Source: Dyadobacter frigoris (GTDB lineage: Bacteria > Bacteroidota > Bacteroidia > Cytophagales > Spirosomataceae). From it: a stretch of DNA of 64,000 bases. Position numbers and translations under genes: made by a program. Positions 39,771 to 49,382 of the stretch are shown here, piece after piece (the first letter of the stretch is position 1; the number at the start of each line of letters is the position of its first letter). A model generated the notes under the pieces. That model did not search any database. It worked only from the letters and a program-made list of their open reading frames with translations, and was not told the origin of the DNA. The stretch is from NCBI RefSeq assembly GCF_005280585.1, contig NZ_SZVO01000016.1, forward strand, positions 1,109-65,108. The letters run 5' to 3'.

Positions 39771-41492
39771 CTATTTCATATAAACCGAGGACGACGGGAT
39801 ATTTTCTGAACCGGAAAATGCGCGCATGTATTTTGTTTTATAGGTTGCCAACTGATCATTTTTCCGTTGCGCTTTCAGACTTTTTGACAATCCTATTAAA
39901 GACCAGCCATTACCGGGATTTAATTCCAAATCTTCGCGGTACACTTTTTCTGCCAAAGCAGATTTTCCGGTTTTCAGAAGAAAAGCGCCTAAAAACTGTC
40001 TCGCCGGAATCGGCCAGTCGGTTGGCTCAGTATAGACAAGGTTGTCTTCAATTTTAATTGCTTTGTTCAGGTCGCTAAAAGCTTCATCATATTTCTTTTC
40101 AGAAAACAGGATGGACGCATGCAGGATTTTTCCGGCGATGCTGGCCATGGAAACCGGCGCATTAAAAGGAATCCGAACTTTGGTCAATATGGGGTCTTTA
40201 CTATTCTGGTGGAGCAATTCCAGCTGTTTTTTCGCAGCGGTTACCTCACCCGTATTTACATACGCAAGCCCTTTGGCAAAATTGGAAAGGAGTGAAGCAT
40301 AGCTCCATTTAGGATCCGGCATAATACTGTCTTTCAGGATTTCATTCCATTTTCCAAGTCTTACCAAAGTAAGGACCGGCATCATAAACATATATTGGTC
40401 GTAGGTTTGCTGAGCCGTTGGAGCAACACTTTTCCTGCATCGCAACGCATCCCGCATTCCTGTTTGGTACATTCCACCGCTCAATGCACAATAGGTTTGC
40501 ACCGCATAGTAGTGCGTACTGCGTTTATTCAATTGCAGATAAGGGGCCAGAGAGTCATAATGAAGCAAATTTCCATCCGCAAGATCGTTGACTTCAACCC
40601 CTTTTGCATACATGCCATTTCGCTGATATTCATGACTTGACATGTGCACCATATGGGCAACTCCCGGCAAAAGATTTTTCAGTTTATCAGCATTTGGCAG
40701 CGCAGTTTCGGGGTGTCTGGAAGCTTCGGTGAGATGGATATGATAATGTAGCGCCGCCGGGTGGTTGGGGTTTTCCTTTAAAATGGTCTCACATAAAGAT
40801 ACCAGTTCTTGCGTCCATGGTTTTGCGGAACCGTCTGCATTCCAGAAGTCCCATGCGTGAATAAGCATGACCGCATCCACGTACAATGCCTTTACATCCA
40901 CATTACTCGTATGTGACGTCACGAGTTTTTTCATAGCATCTGCGTAAGCAATATTTAAATTTTTCCTGTTTGCATCGGAAATATCATTGCTGTAACGCAG
41001 TGTCATTGTTTTGATCAGCGTATTTTCATCATCATTTCCATACGTCGCTGTCTCGTTCATTTTGGTTACAATTTCCGGAATAGCTGCGGGCAAAAGATAG
41101 GAATGCGCCGCATTGTAGTAGGGCCCCATCGCAAGCGCCTGTCCCCAATAGGGCATAGGATGACGCGGATCAAACCGGGAAGCTTCCATGAAAGAAGCCA
41201 ATGCTTCTTTCATATGATAACTGTAATACATCGTCAGTCCCTGGTTGAAGTAGAACTGGGCACTGTCGTTGGTGGTAGAAATTTTATAGGAATATTGTCC
41301 GGAACCAGGTAAAGGCATAATAAATTTACCGTTTTCACTTTTTCCCGGATTTCCTGATGGCTGCTGTCCGCAAAAGGGAATTGTTTCCTGTTTATAAAAA
41401 TTAGTCTGTGCGGCGTTTTCCTGATTATTTTTAAGTACGAAAACGCCTGAAACTATAACGAAAAAAGCGAACGATAGGAGCAAAGTTTTCAT
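39771..41492 (-). CDS. Secreted TPR-containing protein
   Basis: The protein has 573 residues. An N-terminal signal or anchor (about 1-22) is followed by a helical repeat region with TPR-like units, for example AQFYFNQGLTMYYSYHMKEALASF, and a C-terminal unit with ALAEKVYREDLELNPGNGWSL. The internal region has HIHLTEASRHPETALPNADKLK and HMSSHEYQRNGMYAKGV motifs seen in a Bacteroidota/Proteobacteria family of unknown function. ATG 41492 is chosen over a TTG three codons earlier. Stands alone on the minus strand. Function unknown. Confidence 0.78.
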   Translation of the reverse strand: MKTLLLSFAFFVIVSGVFVLKNNQENAAQTNFYKQETIPFCGQQPSGNPGKSENGKFIMPLPGSGQYSYKISTTNDSAQFYFNQGLTMYYSYHMKEALASFMEASRFDPRHPMPYWGQALAMGPYYNAAHSYLLPAAIPEIVTKMNETATYGNDDENTLIKTMTLRYSNDISDANRKNLNIAYADAMKKLVTSHTSNVDVKALYVDAVMLIHAWDFWNADGSAKPWTQELVSLCETILKENPNHPAALHYHIHLTEASRHPETALPNADKLKNLLPGVAHMVHMSSHEYQRNGMYAKGVEVNDLADGNLLHYDSLAPYLQLNKRSTHYYAVQTYCALSGGMYQTGMRDALRCRKSVAPTAQQTYDQYMFMMPVLTLVRLGKWNEILKDSIMPDPKWSYASLLSNFAKGLAYVNTGEVTAAKKQLELLHQNSKDPILTKVRIPFNAPVSMASIAGKILHASILFSEKKYDEAFSDLNKAIKIEDNLVYTEPTDWPIPARQFLGAFLLKTGKSALAEKVYREDLELNPGNGWSLIGLSKSLKAQRKNDQLATYKTKYMRAFSGSENIPSSSVYMK

Positions 41493-41729
41493 TGGGCACA
41501 ATTAGTTAAGCGGATTTGATTTTCTGTTATCCCGCTGCCGGATGTCAATAAATCATCTTTAAAGGTAAAAATAGTACGCAACATTACAGAATAAAACAAC
41601 CGTTAAGGTAAAGATTTGGTCAAAATAGTTAATGGGTTGCTGGATTTTGAAATATTTATATATTTTTCGAGTATAAGTTATTGATGTTTAGTTTATTAAC
41701 TTAAATAATTATTGTCAGATTCATCAATT

Positions 41730-42524
41730 ATGGGTTCAAAAGCGATTCAGGGAGAACTTTGGGGACAACAGCCAAAAAACTGGGCAGAAATTCAGGAACA
41801 AACCGGTAAGGCAGGTTACGATTATGCACTGAATTTTCTGGATCTAAAAACGGGAGACAAGTTGCTTGACGTTGGTTGCGGATCGGGATTATTCAGTAGT
41901 TTCGCGAGTGCAGCCGGTGCAGAAGTCACTGCGATTGACGCGAGTGAAAAATTAATTGAAGAGGCAAAACGACGTACAAATTCAGTTGATTTTTTAATTG
42001 GGGAGATGGAAGAACTTCCTTTTGATCACAACACTTTTGATATTGTCTGCGGTTTTAATTCATTTCAATATGCTGCAAACGTGAAAAATGCACTGGAAGA
42101 AGCCGGAAGAGTTTTAAAAAAGCACGGCAGGATCGTGGTGATGATTTGGGGAAATAAGGAAGATTGTGAGGCTGCCACTTATTTAAAAGCTGTTGGGAGT
42201 TTGCTGCCGCCTCCGCCTCCGGGAGCGCCGGGCCCTTTTGCACTTTCAGAAAATCGTTTGCTCGAAAATATACTGGAAGAGTCAGGATTTAAAATTATTG
42301 ATAATACCGATATCAGTTCGGTTTGGGATTATCCGGATAAAGACATAGCACTTAAAGGATTAATTTCCGCCGGACCTGTTGCAAGAGCTATTCAGAATAG
42401 CGGATTTGAAAAAGTATATGAAACGGTATCAAAAGCTGTTGGGCCTTATGTCAAAAATGACGGACACGTGGTTTACCATAATAAATTCAGGATTGTTATC
42501 GCGAAAAGTAACAAGGTTGTGTAA
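41730..42524 (+). CDS. Class I SAM-dependent methyltransferase
   Basis: The protein has 264 residues. The SAM-binding motif I LLDVGCGSGLFS (about 45-56), the acidic end of strand 2 in VTAIDAS, and motif III/IV near FDIVCGFNSFQY are clear. The proline-rich LLPPPPPGAPGPF is unusual. These enzymes methylate small molecules or proteins; the substrate is unknown. An in-frame TTG 18 bases upstream is less likely than ATG 41730. Confidence 0.88.
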   Translation: MGSKAIQGELWGQQPKNWAEIQEQTGKAGYDYALNFLDLKTGDKLLDVGCGSGLFSSFASAAGAEVTAIDASEKLIEEAKRRTNSVDFLIGEMEELPFDHNTFDIVCGFNSFQYAANVKNALEEAGRVLKKHGRIVVMIWGNKEDCEAATYLKAVGSLLPPPPPGAPGPFALSENRLLENILEESGFKIIDNTDISSVWDYPDKDIALKGLISAGPVARAIQNSGFEKVYETVSKAVGPYVKNDGHVVYHNKFRIVIAKSNKVV

Positions 42525-42640
42525 TGTTTGTGATGAAGTAAAAATAGCCGAAATTATAACCTTTAAGTAGTAGCGGAAAATTGTTATCATATCAAAAGCA
42601 ATGGTTTCAAAATTATCGCATTTTATATGACCATTCTAAT

Positions 42641-43429
42641 TCACTCAATCCAAAAATGCCCGGCGGCGTATGTTTTTGCTTTTCCGCCAATTAAAACCCG
42701 ATCGCCTTGATCGAAACAAAGCAACTTTCCGGATCTTTCCGAAATTTGTTCAGCTTTCATTTCTTTTTTACCAAACTTTTCACTCCAATAGGGTATAAGT
42801 GTACAATGCGCTGAACCCGTAACCGGATCTTCCAATATGGAAGCCTGCGGTGTGAAGAAGCGGGAAACAAAATCACAATCATTACCCTTTGCCGTTACAA
42901 TAACACCGCCGGGATCCAGGTTGATCTGATCAAATAAATGCCTGTCGATTTTGATATTTCTGATTTCACTTTCGGTATCATAGACCAAAACGTAATCTCT
43001 TGCTTTTAGAACAGATTTTGGCTCTATGTTTAATGATTTTTTGATGTTTTCCGGTAAGTCGGCAGGTATGGCTTTTCTTGATGGGAAATTTAAAAAATAC
43101 ATGTCCTCACTTGTGGTCACCACAAGCTCTCCACTCAAAGTGTCGAAAATGATTTCATCTTTCGGATAGTTTGAAATCGTTTTAAGCGCATGTGCCGTAG
43201 CTAATGTGGCATGTCCGCAGAGATCCATTTCAATTTCAGGCGTAAACCATCTAAGGTGAATGCGGTCACCGGTTATTACAAAAAAAGCAGTCTCTGCGAC
43301 GGCATTTTCCTTTGTTATTTTTAAAAGCAGATCATCCGGCAGCCAGTTTTCCAGCGGTACCACACAAGCCGGATTTCCTCCGAAAATTTTTTCCGTAAAA
43401 GCGTCAATTTGATATAACTCGAATTTCAT
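42641..43429 (-). CDS. PhzF family isomerase
   Basis: The protein has 262 residues and two similar halves of the diaminopimelate epimerase-like fold. The first has IFGGNPACVVPL and the catalytic acid E46 in VAETAFF; the second has DPVTGSAHCTLIPYW. PhzF family enzymes isomerise small carboxylic substrates; those outside phenazine clusters have mostly unknown roles. No phenazine genes are present. It is divergent from the phosphonate locus and shares its 485-bp upstream region. Confidence 0.9.
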   Translation of the reverse strand: MKFELYQIDAFTEKIFGGNPACVVPLENWLPDDLLLKITKENAVAETAFFVITGDRIHLRWFTPEIEMDLCGHATLATAHALKTISNYPKDEIIFDTLSGELVVTTSEDMYFLNFPSRKAIPADLPENIKKSLNIEPKSVLKARDYVLVYDTESEIRNIKIDRHLFDQINLDPGGVIVTAKGNDCDFVSRFFTPQASILEDPVTGSAHCTLIPYWSEKFGKKEMKAEQISERSGKLLCFDQGDRVLIGGKAKTYAAGHFWIE

Positions 43430-43914
43430 TGTTTCCTTTTTGATATGAAGTCAGAATATTGACTAAAAGTAGCCGCCAAGGTCCCTGGCAATTTAGCAGA
43501 AAGAGCAGTAAGTTGATATGGAAAATCGTTTTAGTTCTTCCTTTTTATTATTGATTTTAAAAATCGATGACAGATTCAGTTGTTTATTTGAAGAAATATG
43601 CATTGGATGAATTTACAGTTTGTTTAGTATTAATTAACATTTACTTAATATAAGTTAAATTTAAACCACTTAATTTTACATCATTAAAATTATTTTTTTC
43701 TTATATTGTTAAATATTTATTAACTTTTATTTGGTGATATTTTATATTTAAAGTATTTTTAACTTGTAAATGTAATAGTTAGCAAATATTAAAAAATTGA
43801 AAAGTTAAGTAATAGTATATTTTCTGTGTTCACATGTTTCAATAATTTGTTAGTTAACTATTTTTTGGATTTCTTTAAAGTTTAGTATTAGTTCACCAAT
43901 TAAACAGATATAAA
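43430..43914. promoter_or_regulatory. AT-rich divergent upstream region of the phosphonate locus
   Basis: These 485 bp lie between the PhzF gene and the first phosphonate gene. The part from about 43600 to 43900 is very AT-rich with many TTAA/TAAC repeats. It must carry the locus promoter. I found no clean TTTG/TAnnTTTG pair, no pho-box-like direct repeat that I could defend, and no small RNA structure. Confidence 0.45.
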
Positions 43915-44619
43915 ATGTCAATTGAACTTGTTGTGTTTGATATGGCCGGCACCACAGTAAAAGATAAAAATTACGTGGGTGTAGCATTTCAGAATGCGAT
44001 GGATAATTACGGCTACCCGATTGCGATTGAAAACATCAATCCGATTATGGGATATGAAAAACCGGTTGCTATTAAAATGATGCTCGAAAAGCACGAGCCC
44101 GAAAAGCAAAAAATAACAGCAGCGCTAATAGATAGCATTCATACTGAATTTGTTGACAGCATGATTAAATTCTATGAAACCTCGGATGATATTGTTCCGC
44201 TTCCAAATGTGGAGGAAACATTTTTGAAACTGCGTGAGGCAGGGATAAAAATTGCGCTGGATACCGGTTTTTCAAGAAACATTGCAGATGTGATAATGGA
44301 TCGTCTGGGCTGGGCAGACAAAGTTGATTTTCTTGTAGCAAGTGATGAAGTGGAAAATGGTCGTCCTTTTCCTGATATGATAGAAAAAATTAAGGCTGCA
44401 CTTGAAATTAAATCTTCTGAAGTGATAGCCAAAGTAGGCGATACCGAAGTAGATATTAATGAGGGAATTAATAGCGGCTGCAAATACGTGATTGGAATTA
44501 CAACCGGAGCTTTTACACGCGACGAATTAATTCCATACAACCCTACGCATATTATCGATGATATTTCGGATGTCATCAATATCATTATGCCTCAAACAGT
44601 AACGACTCAACAAGATTAG
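43915..44619 (+). CDS. Phosphonatase-like HAD hydrolase (TIGR03351 type)
   Basis: The protein has 234 residues and is a HAD-superfamily enzyme closest to PhnX (phosphonoacetaldehyde hydrolase). The nucleophile motif is D9-M-A-G-T13, with Ala where ordinary HAD phosphatases have Asp, as in PhnX. The cap has M45-G-Y-E-K49, aligning K49 with the Schiff-base lysine of PhnX (MGLLK). R150 in GRPFPDM takes the place of the usual HAD lysine, and D176/D180 in GDTEVDINEG complete the metal site. It should cleave the C-P bond of phosphonoacetaldehyde to acetaldehyde and phosphate (inference from residues). It starts the operon, with the FAD enzyme 8 bp downstream. Confidence 0.85.
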   Translation: MSIELVVFDMAGTTVKDKNYVGVAFQNAMDNYGYPIAIENINPIMGYEKPVAIKMMLEKHEPEKQKITAALIDSIHTEFVDSMIKFYETSDDIVPLPNVEETFLKLREAGIKIALDTGFSRNIADVIMDRLGWADKVDFLVASDEVENGRPFPDMIEKIKAALEIKSSEVIAKVGDTEVDINEGINSGCKYVIGITTGAFTRDELIPYNPTHIIDDISDVINIIMPQTVTTQQD

Positions 44620-44627
44620 ATAGAAAA

Positions 44628-45752
44628 ATGGGCAAATCAGCAATTGTGATCGGTGCAGGAATTGTTGGGCTGGCAACGGCACGCGCATTAGGTGCAAGAG
44701 GCTATCAGGTCACGGTTATAGAAAGATCGAGTAAGGCAGTTGGCGCATCGATCCGGAATTTTGGTATGGTTTGGCCGATTGGTCAGCCGGAAGGAAAAAT
44801 GTATGAAAGAGCATTAAAAGCCAAAAGCATCTGGAAAGAGGTCTTGACGGGAGGTAAACTCTGGTTTCACGAAGGCGGAAGTTTGCATATGGCTTACCAT
44901 CAGGATGAGCTGAATGTAGTGAAAGAGATCGTTGAAGTGAGTGATAAACGACCTGTTCGGGTACTTTCTGCTCAGGAAACACTGAATATGTCGCCGGCTG
45001 TGAATGCAAACGGATTGTTGGGTTCTCTGTTTTGTGAAGATGAAATGATTGTGGATCCAAGGCAGGCAATCGCAGGAATTCCTGCTTACCTGACTGAAAA
45101 ATATGGTGTGGATTTTATCTGGGATACGGCAATTTCTGAGGTTGATCATCCAACGGTGAGATCAGGTGCGAAACAGTGGGCGGCGGACGAAATTTTTGTA
45201 TGCAGCGGTGCTGATTTTGAAACGCTGTATCCGGAATTATTTTCATCGTCACCTTTGACAAAATGTAAGCTTCAAATGTTACGCCTTGAAGCGCAGCCTG
45301 ACAACTGGAAAATTGGTCCGTCGTTGTGCGGAGGACTTTCTTTAATTCATTATGACGGTTTCAAAGCAGCACCGTCTCTTGAAATTCTGAAAGCAAGATA
45401 TAAAGAAGAATATGCAGAATATTTGAAATGGGGAATTCACGTGATGGCTTCACAAAATGGCCTTGGTGAGATTACAGTGGGTGATTCGCATGAATACGCA
45501 CTGACTTTTGATCCTTTTGACCGTGAGTTTATCAACACCATGATCCTTGATTACCTGGCTACTTTTGCGCAATTCAAATCGCCGAAGGTATTTGAGACAT
45601 GGCATGGAATTTACCCGAAAATGACAAATGGAAATACCGAAATTGTTTTAAAACCTGAAGGCGGTGTGACAATCATTAACGGATTGGGTGGTGCAGGAAT
45701 GACACTTTCATTCGGCCTTTGCGACCAGGTGATCGGCGGAACGTATCAATAG
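44628..45752 (+). CDS. FAD-dependent oxidoreductase, phosphonate-linked (TIGR03364 type)
   Basis: The protein has 374 residues. The N-terminal dinucleotide-binding motif VIGAGIVGLATARAL (7-21) and VTVIERS, and a C-terminal GLGGAGMTLSFG FAD contact, mark the glycine oxidase/DAO-like flavoenzymes. This subfamily recurs beside phosphonatase-like genes, and members have been reported to oxidise aminoethylphosphonates or their N-methyl forms toward phosphonoacetaldehyde; that is the probable role here. It starts 8 bp after the HAD gene, so they are translationally close. A 15-bp hairpin follows. Confidence 0.85.
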   Translation: MGKSAIVIGAGIVGLATARALGARGYQVTVIERSSKAVGASIRNFGMVWPIGQPEGKMYERALKAKSIWKEVLTGGKLWFHEGGSLHMAYHQDELNVVKEIVEVSDKRPVRVLSAQETLNMSPAVNANGLLGSLFCEDEMIVDPRQAIAGIPAYLTEKYGVDFIWDTAISEVDHPTVRSGAKQWAADEIFVCSGADFETLYPELFSSSPLTKCKLQMLRLEAQPDNWKIGPSLCGGLSLIHYDGFKAAPSLEILKARYKEEYAEYLKWGIHVMASQNGLGEITVGDSHEYALTFDPFDREFINTMILDYLATFAQFKSPKVFETWHGIYPKMTNGNTEIVLKPEGGVTIINGLGGAGMTLSFGLCDQVIGGTYQ

Positions 45753-45761
45753 AAATAATTT

Positions 45762-45794
45762 TGATCTGTGAGGATTCTTAATCCTCACAGATCA
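45762..45794. terminator. 15-bp perfect hairpin after FAD gene
   Basis: tgatctgtgaggatt at 45762-45776 is exactly complementary to 45780-45794, with a 3-nt loop. There is no strong T-run after it. It may terminate or attenuate transcription between the two enzyme genes and the SusC gene, or stabilise the upstream transcript's 3' end. Confidence 0.65.
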
Positions 45795-45950
45795 TAGAAA
45801 AGAATACAAATATCGGATCAGGTAATTGAGCCAATTTGCAGCAAGCAGAGTGGTAATGGCATTGTATTGAACATATGGCAGCTTTTTGCCTGTGTTTACC
45901 GGACAAGGATTGAATAAATCAAAGCATATACCCATAAACTTGATACTAGT

Positions 45951-48900
45951 ATGAAACCTCTCTCTACAAAACGTTTCCAGCTGAAAAGGGCCGGATTGTT
46001 TGCGTTTGGGATGCTGATTGCCAACGGGACTTTCGTCCCGGTACATGCCGCAGTCAAAACCCGATTTCCGGATTCGGAAATCAGCAAATCCGAGACAAAT
46101 ACCTTGGCTGGAAAGCATAAGGCGATAGAAAATGTTCTAGCGTATAACATTAATCGTTCGATATCAGGCGCCGTAAATGCCGATATTAACATCAAAGGAA
46201 GAATTACCGATTCGAAAGGACAGACACTTCCAGGTGTTAATATTGTTATCAAAGATTCACAAAAAGGTACCGCCAGTGATGCTGACGGAAATTTTCAGAT
46301 TACGGTCGGTTCATCGGCTGACATACTTGTATTTTCTTTTATCGGTTATAAAACCCAGCAAGTAATAGTAGGTGGAAAAACCTCTATAGACATAACCATG
46401 CAAGAAGATAACAACGTTCTGGATGAAGTTGTTGTAACAGCACTTGGTATCAGCAGAGAGAAAAAATCACTTGGATACTCGACACAGCAGGTTAAGGGAG
46501 AGATACTTAACGAATCTCCTGCTTCCAACTTTGTCAATAACCTTTCCGGTAAAATCGCAGGTGTTAATATCAGCGGAGCAGGTGGTGTTGGGTCATCTGC
46601 CAGGATTGTTATCAGAGGAGAATCTTCCTTGTCTATGCAAAGTCAGCCACTTTTTATTATTGACGGTGTGCCGGTTGGTAATGACAATACTAATAACAGT
46701 GGATCAGCGGATTATGGTAATAGTGCTTCTGAAATTAATCCGGCTGATATTGAGTCGGTTAACGTGTTGAAAGGTCCTGCCGCTGCGGCTTTGTACGGCT
46801 CACGTGCGGCGAGAGGTGCGATTGTGATCACCACAAAAAAAGGCAGCAACAGAAAAGGAGTTGGCGTGAGTTTCAATTCCTATTTATTCGTTACCAAAGT
46901 AGGCCGGTTACCGAAATTTCAAAATAAATTCGGACAAGGAAATAATGGACAGTATGATGGATCCAACTTTGGAGCAAGCTGGTCGGCATATCCAAATGGA
47001 AATAATGATGATTATGATGAAAGCTGGGGCCCAAGAATGGATATCGGAACAACAAGAGCTCAGTTTGATTCTCCAACAACGAACGGTTACCGCGGAGGTG
47101 ATGTCGCGATTAGCAACAGAGGTGATGTTCTTCAGACACCATGGGTTTCTCAGCCGAACAACATAAAGAACTTCTTTACAAACGGAAAAAAATACTATAA
47201 CAACATCGCGTTTTCTGGTGGAAATGAGCATGGAGATTATCGTCTTTCACTTACTTCATTAAATGAAAAAGGCGTTATCCCAAATAACAATCTTGACCGC
47301 TATCAGGTTAATTTGAACAGCTCTTATAAACTGTCGAAAAAACTTACTTCTTCGATCAATATCAATTATGTTAGACAAACGAGTGATAACCGTCCGGATA
47401 ATGGTTACGGCCGCAGTACATTCATGTATTTCTTTACCTGGATGGGAAGAAATGTAAACATGAACAGTCTTAAAAATTATTGGCAGCCAGGTTTGGAAGG
47501 AATTCGTCAGTATCAATATAACTACGGTGAGAATCATAACAACCCTTTCTTTTTACAATATCAGGATACAAAAGGGCAGAACAAGGATCGCGTTTATGGT
47601 AATGTAGCCTTAGAATACGCTTTCACAGATCATTTGAAATTAAAAGCGCGTGTTGCAGACGATTTTTACAACGATTTCAGGCCGATGCAATGGGCTGTAA
47701 GTACGGTTGATTATGAAAGTGGCCGGTACGAAATTGTTCAAATTAAAAATGAAGAACGCAATGCCGATTTCTTGCTGACGTATAACAATACAACCAAAAA
47801 CGGAGATTTCGGTATCAATGTTTCTGCTGGTGGAAACCGGTTTGACAACAACGGTCATAGTGAAGATGTTGCTGCTCCGCAATTATTAATTCCGGGTGTT
47901 TATAGCATTGGAAATACCGGAACAGCTTTAACGGGTTCTTCAAATAAATTCAAAAAACGTATCAACAGTCTTTACGGTACTGCCAATTTGAATTACAAAG
48001 ATTACGTATATCTTGACGTTACTGCACGGAATGACTGGTCGAGTACTTTACCAGCCGGAAACAATTCTTATTTCTATCCGTCGGTCAGTGTCAACGGAAA
48101 CCTGAAAAGTATTTTCAACCTTCCCGAAGTTTTTAGTCAGGTTCAGTTAAGAGGAAGCTGGGCGAAAGTGGGTAACGATACAGGCCCTTATGCTTTGAAA
48201 AATACTTACAATTATGCGTCGCCATGGGGCAGTAATTATGCGCTGGTTGGTACAGGATCTCTTTTGAATCCAAAATTGAAGCCAGAAATTATCACAACCT
48301 ACGAAATTGGAACAGCAGTAAGCTTTTTCCAAAACCGTTTGGGATTTGATGTGACCTATTACAATGCGTTATCCAAAAACCAGATCATTAGCCTTCCGTC
48401 TGTGCAAAGCTCAGGCGCTACCAGCAGACAGATCAATGCAGGTGAAATTAGAAATAAAGGTGTAGAAGTTGTCTTGAATTTCACACCAATAAAAACGGCT
48501 GATTTCAAATGGAATATTACAGTAAACTGGGCACACAACGTCGGTAAGCTACTTTCTTTGACCAGTGATGTTGATAAAATCGTTCAGGCTGCACCGGGCG
48601 AAGATGCTTCTATTCAGGCTCGGGTTGGTCAAAAAATGGGATCAATCTGGGGGCCTGGTTACCAGAGAGTTCAGGACGGACCAATGAAAGGAAATGTCAT
48701 TATTTTCAATGATTCATACCCAAGAGGAACAAGCGAGGATATTTATCTGGGAAATTATCATCCGGACTGGACTGGTGGTATCTATAACCAGTTGACATAC
48801 AAAGGGCTGAGTTTGAACTTTATGTTCGGTGGACAATACGGTGGCAAATTTGTTTCTCGTTTTTACAACAAAGCCACGGGCGCGGGTCAATTGGAAGAAA

Positions 48901-49364
48901 GTGCATTGGGCCGCGGCGCTCGTACGCCGGGTCAGGAATACGATGGGAAGTACTACATTCCGGGTGCTGCACTTATGGCCGACGGATCGTACCAGCCTAA
49001 TAATACAAGTACAGATGGAACGTACAGTGCAGGTGTTTACGGAACAAACGCACGATATTTTATCAAAAAACCGCTGGATCATATTTCAGAAGCGCAGCTT
49101 TTCAGCTCTACGTATTTCAAACTGCGTGAACTTTCGATTGGGTATGCTTTGCCTTCAAAATGGTTGGCTAATGGCAAATTTATCAAAACGGCTAAAATCT
49201 CGGTTACCGGTAGAAACCTGTTCCTGGTCACGCCGAAAAGTAACAAACATTTTGATCCGGAAGTTACCACGGCGACAGATGGCAGCGGTTTGATCCCGGG
49301 ATTTGAAAACATGAGTACTCCTTCCACAAGGGAATTGGGTGTTAGTTTGAATTTGATTTTTTAA
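45951..49364 (+). CDS. SusC family TonB-dependent outer-membrane transporter
   Basis: The protein has 1137 residues. A signal peptide ends near VPVHAA. A carboxypeptidase-like beta-sandwich (about 80-160) and a box DEVVVTALG precede a plug (about 175-290, with PLFIIDGVPVG and ALYGSRAARGAIVITTKKG). A 22-strand barrel follows, ending in a terminal Phe (SLNLIF). There is no N-terminal STN signalling domain, so it is not a sigma/anti-sigma transducer. SusD follows after 18 bases. Its neighbours suggest it imports a phosphonate-bearing ligand rather than a plain glycan (inference). It has no obvious clue to ligand in sequence. Confidence 0.95.
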   Translation: MKPLSTKRFQLKRAGLFAFGMLIANGTFVPVHAAVKTRFPDSEISKSETNTLAGKHKAIENVLAYNINRSISGAVNADINIKGRITDSKGQTLPGVNIVIKDSQKGTASDADGNFQITVGSSADILVFSFIGYKTQQVIVGGKTSIDITMQEDNNVLDEVVVTALGISREKKSLGYSTQQVKGEILNESPASNFVNNLSGKIAGVNISGAGGVGSSARIVIRGESSLSMQSQPLFIIDGVPVGNDNTNNSGSADYGNSASEINPADIESVNVLKGPAAAALYGSRAARGAIVITTKKGSNRKGVGVSFNSYLFVTKVGRLPKFQNKFGQGNNGQYDGSNFGASWSAYPNGNNDDYDESWGPRMDIGTTRAQFDSPTTNGYRGGDVAISNRGDVLQTPWVSQPNNIKNFFTNGKKYYNNIAFSGGNEHGDYRLSLTSLNEKGVIPNNNLDRYQVNLNSSYKLSKKLTSSININYVRQTSDNRPDNGYGRSTFMYFFTWMGRNVNMNSLKNYWQPGLEGIRQYQYNYGENHNNPFFLQYQDTKGQNKDRVYGNVALEYAFTDHLKLKARVADDFYNDFRPMQWAVSTVDYESGRYEIVQIKNEERNADFLLTYNNTTKNGDFGINVSAGGNRFDNNGHSEDVAAPQLLIPGVYSIGNTGTALTGSSNKFKKRINSLYGTANLNYKDYVYLDVTARNDWSSTLPAGNNSYFYPSVSVNGNLKSIFNLPEVFSQVQLRGSWAKVGNDTGPYALKNTYNYASPWGSNYALVGTGSLLNPKLKPEIITTYEIGTAVSFFQNRLGFDVTYYNALSKNQIISLPSVQSSGATSRQINAGEIRNKGVEVVLNFTPIKTADFKWNITVNWAHNVGKLLSLTSDVDKIVQAAPGEDASIQARVGQKMGSIWGPGYQRVQDGPMKGNVIIFNDSYPRGTSEDIYLGNYHPDWTGGIYNQLTYKGLSLNFMFGGQYGGKFVSRFYNKATGAGQLEESALGRGARTPGQEYDGKYYIPGAALMADGSYQPNNTSTDGTYSAGVYGTNARYFIKKPLDHISEAQLFSSTYFKLRELSIGYALPSKWLANGKFIKTAKISVTGRNLFLVTPKSNKHFDPEVTTATDGSGLIPGFENMSTPSTRELGVSLNLIF

Positions 49365-49382
49365 ACGGCAAAACCAGAAATT

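Noticed and set aside
42641..43429. PhzF gene as part of the phosphonate pathway
   Set aside because: It is on the opposite strand, its family has no link to C-P chemistry, and it only shares the intergenic region.
43600..43900. AT-rich tract as a possible replication origin or attachment site
   Set aside because: No DnaA-box cluster, no dnaA gene nearby, no integrase and no flanking repeats; it is better explained as an upstream regulatory region.
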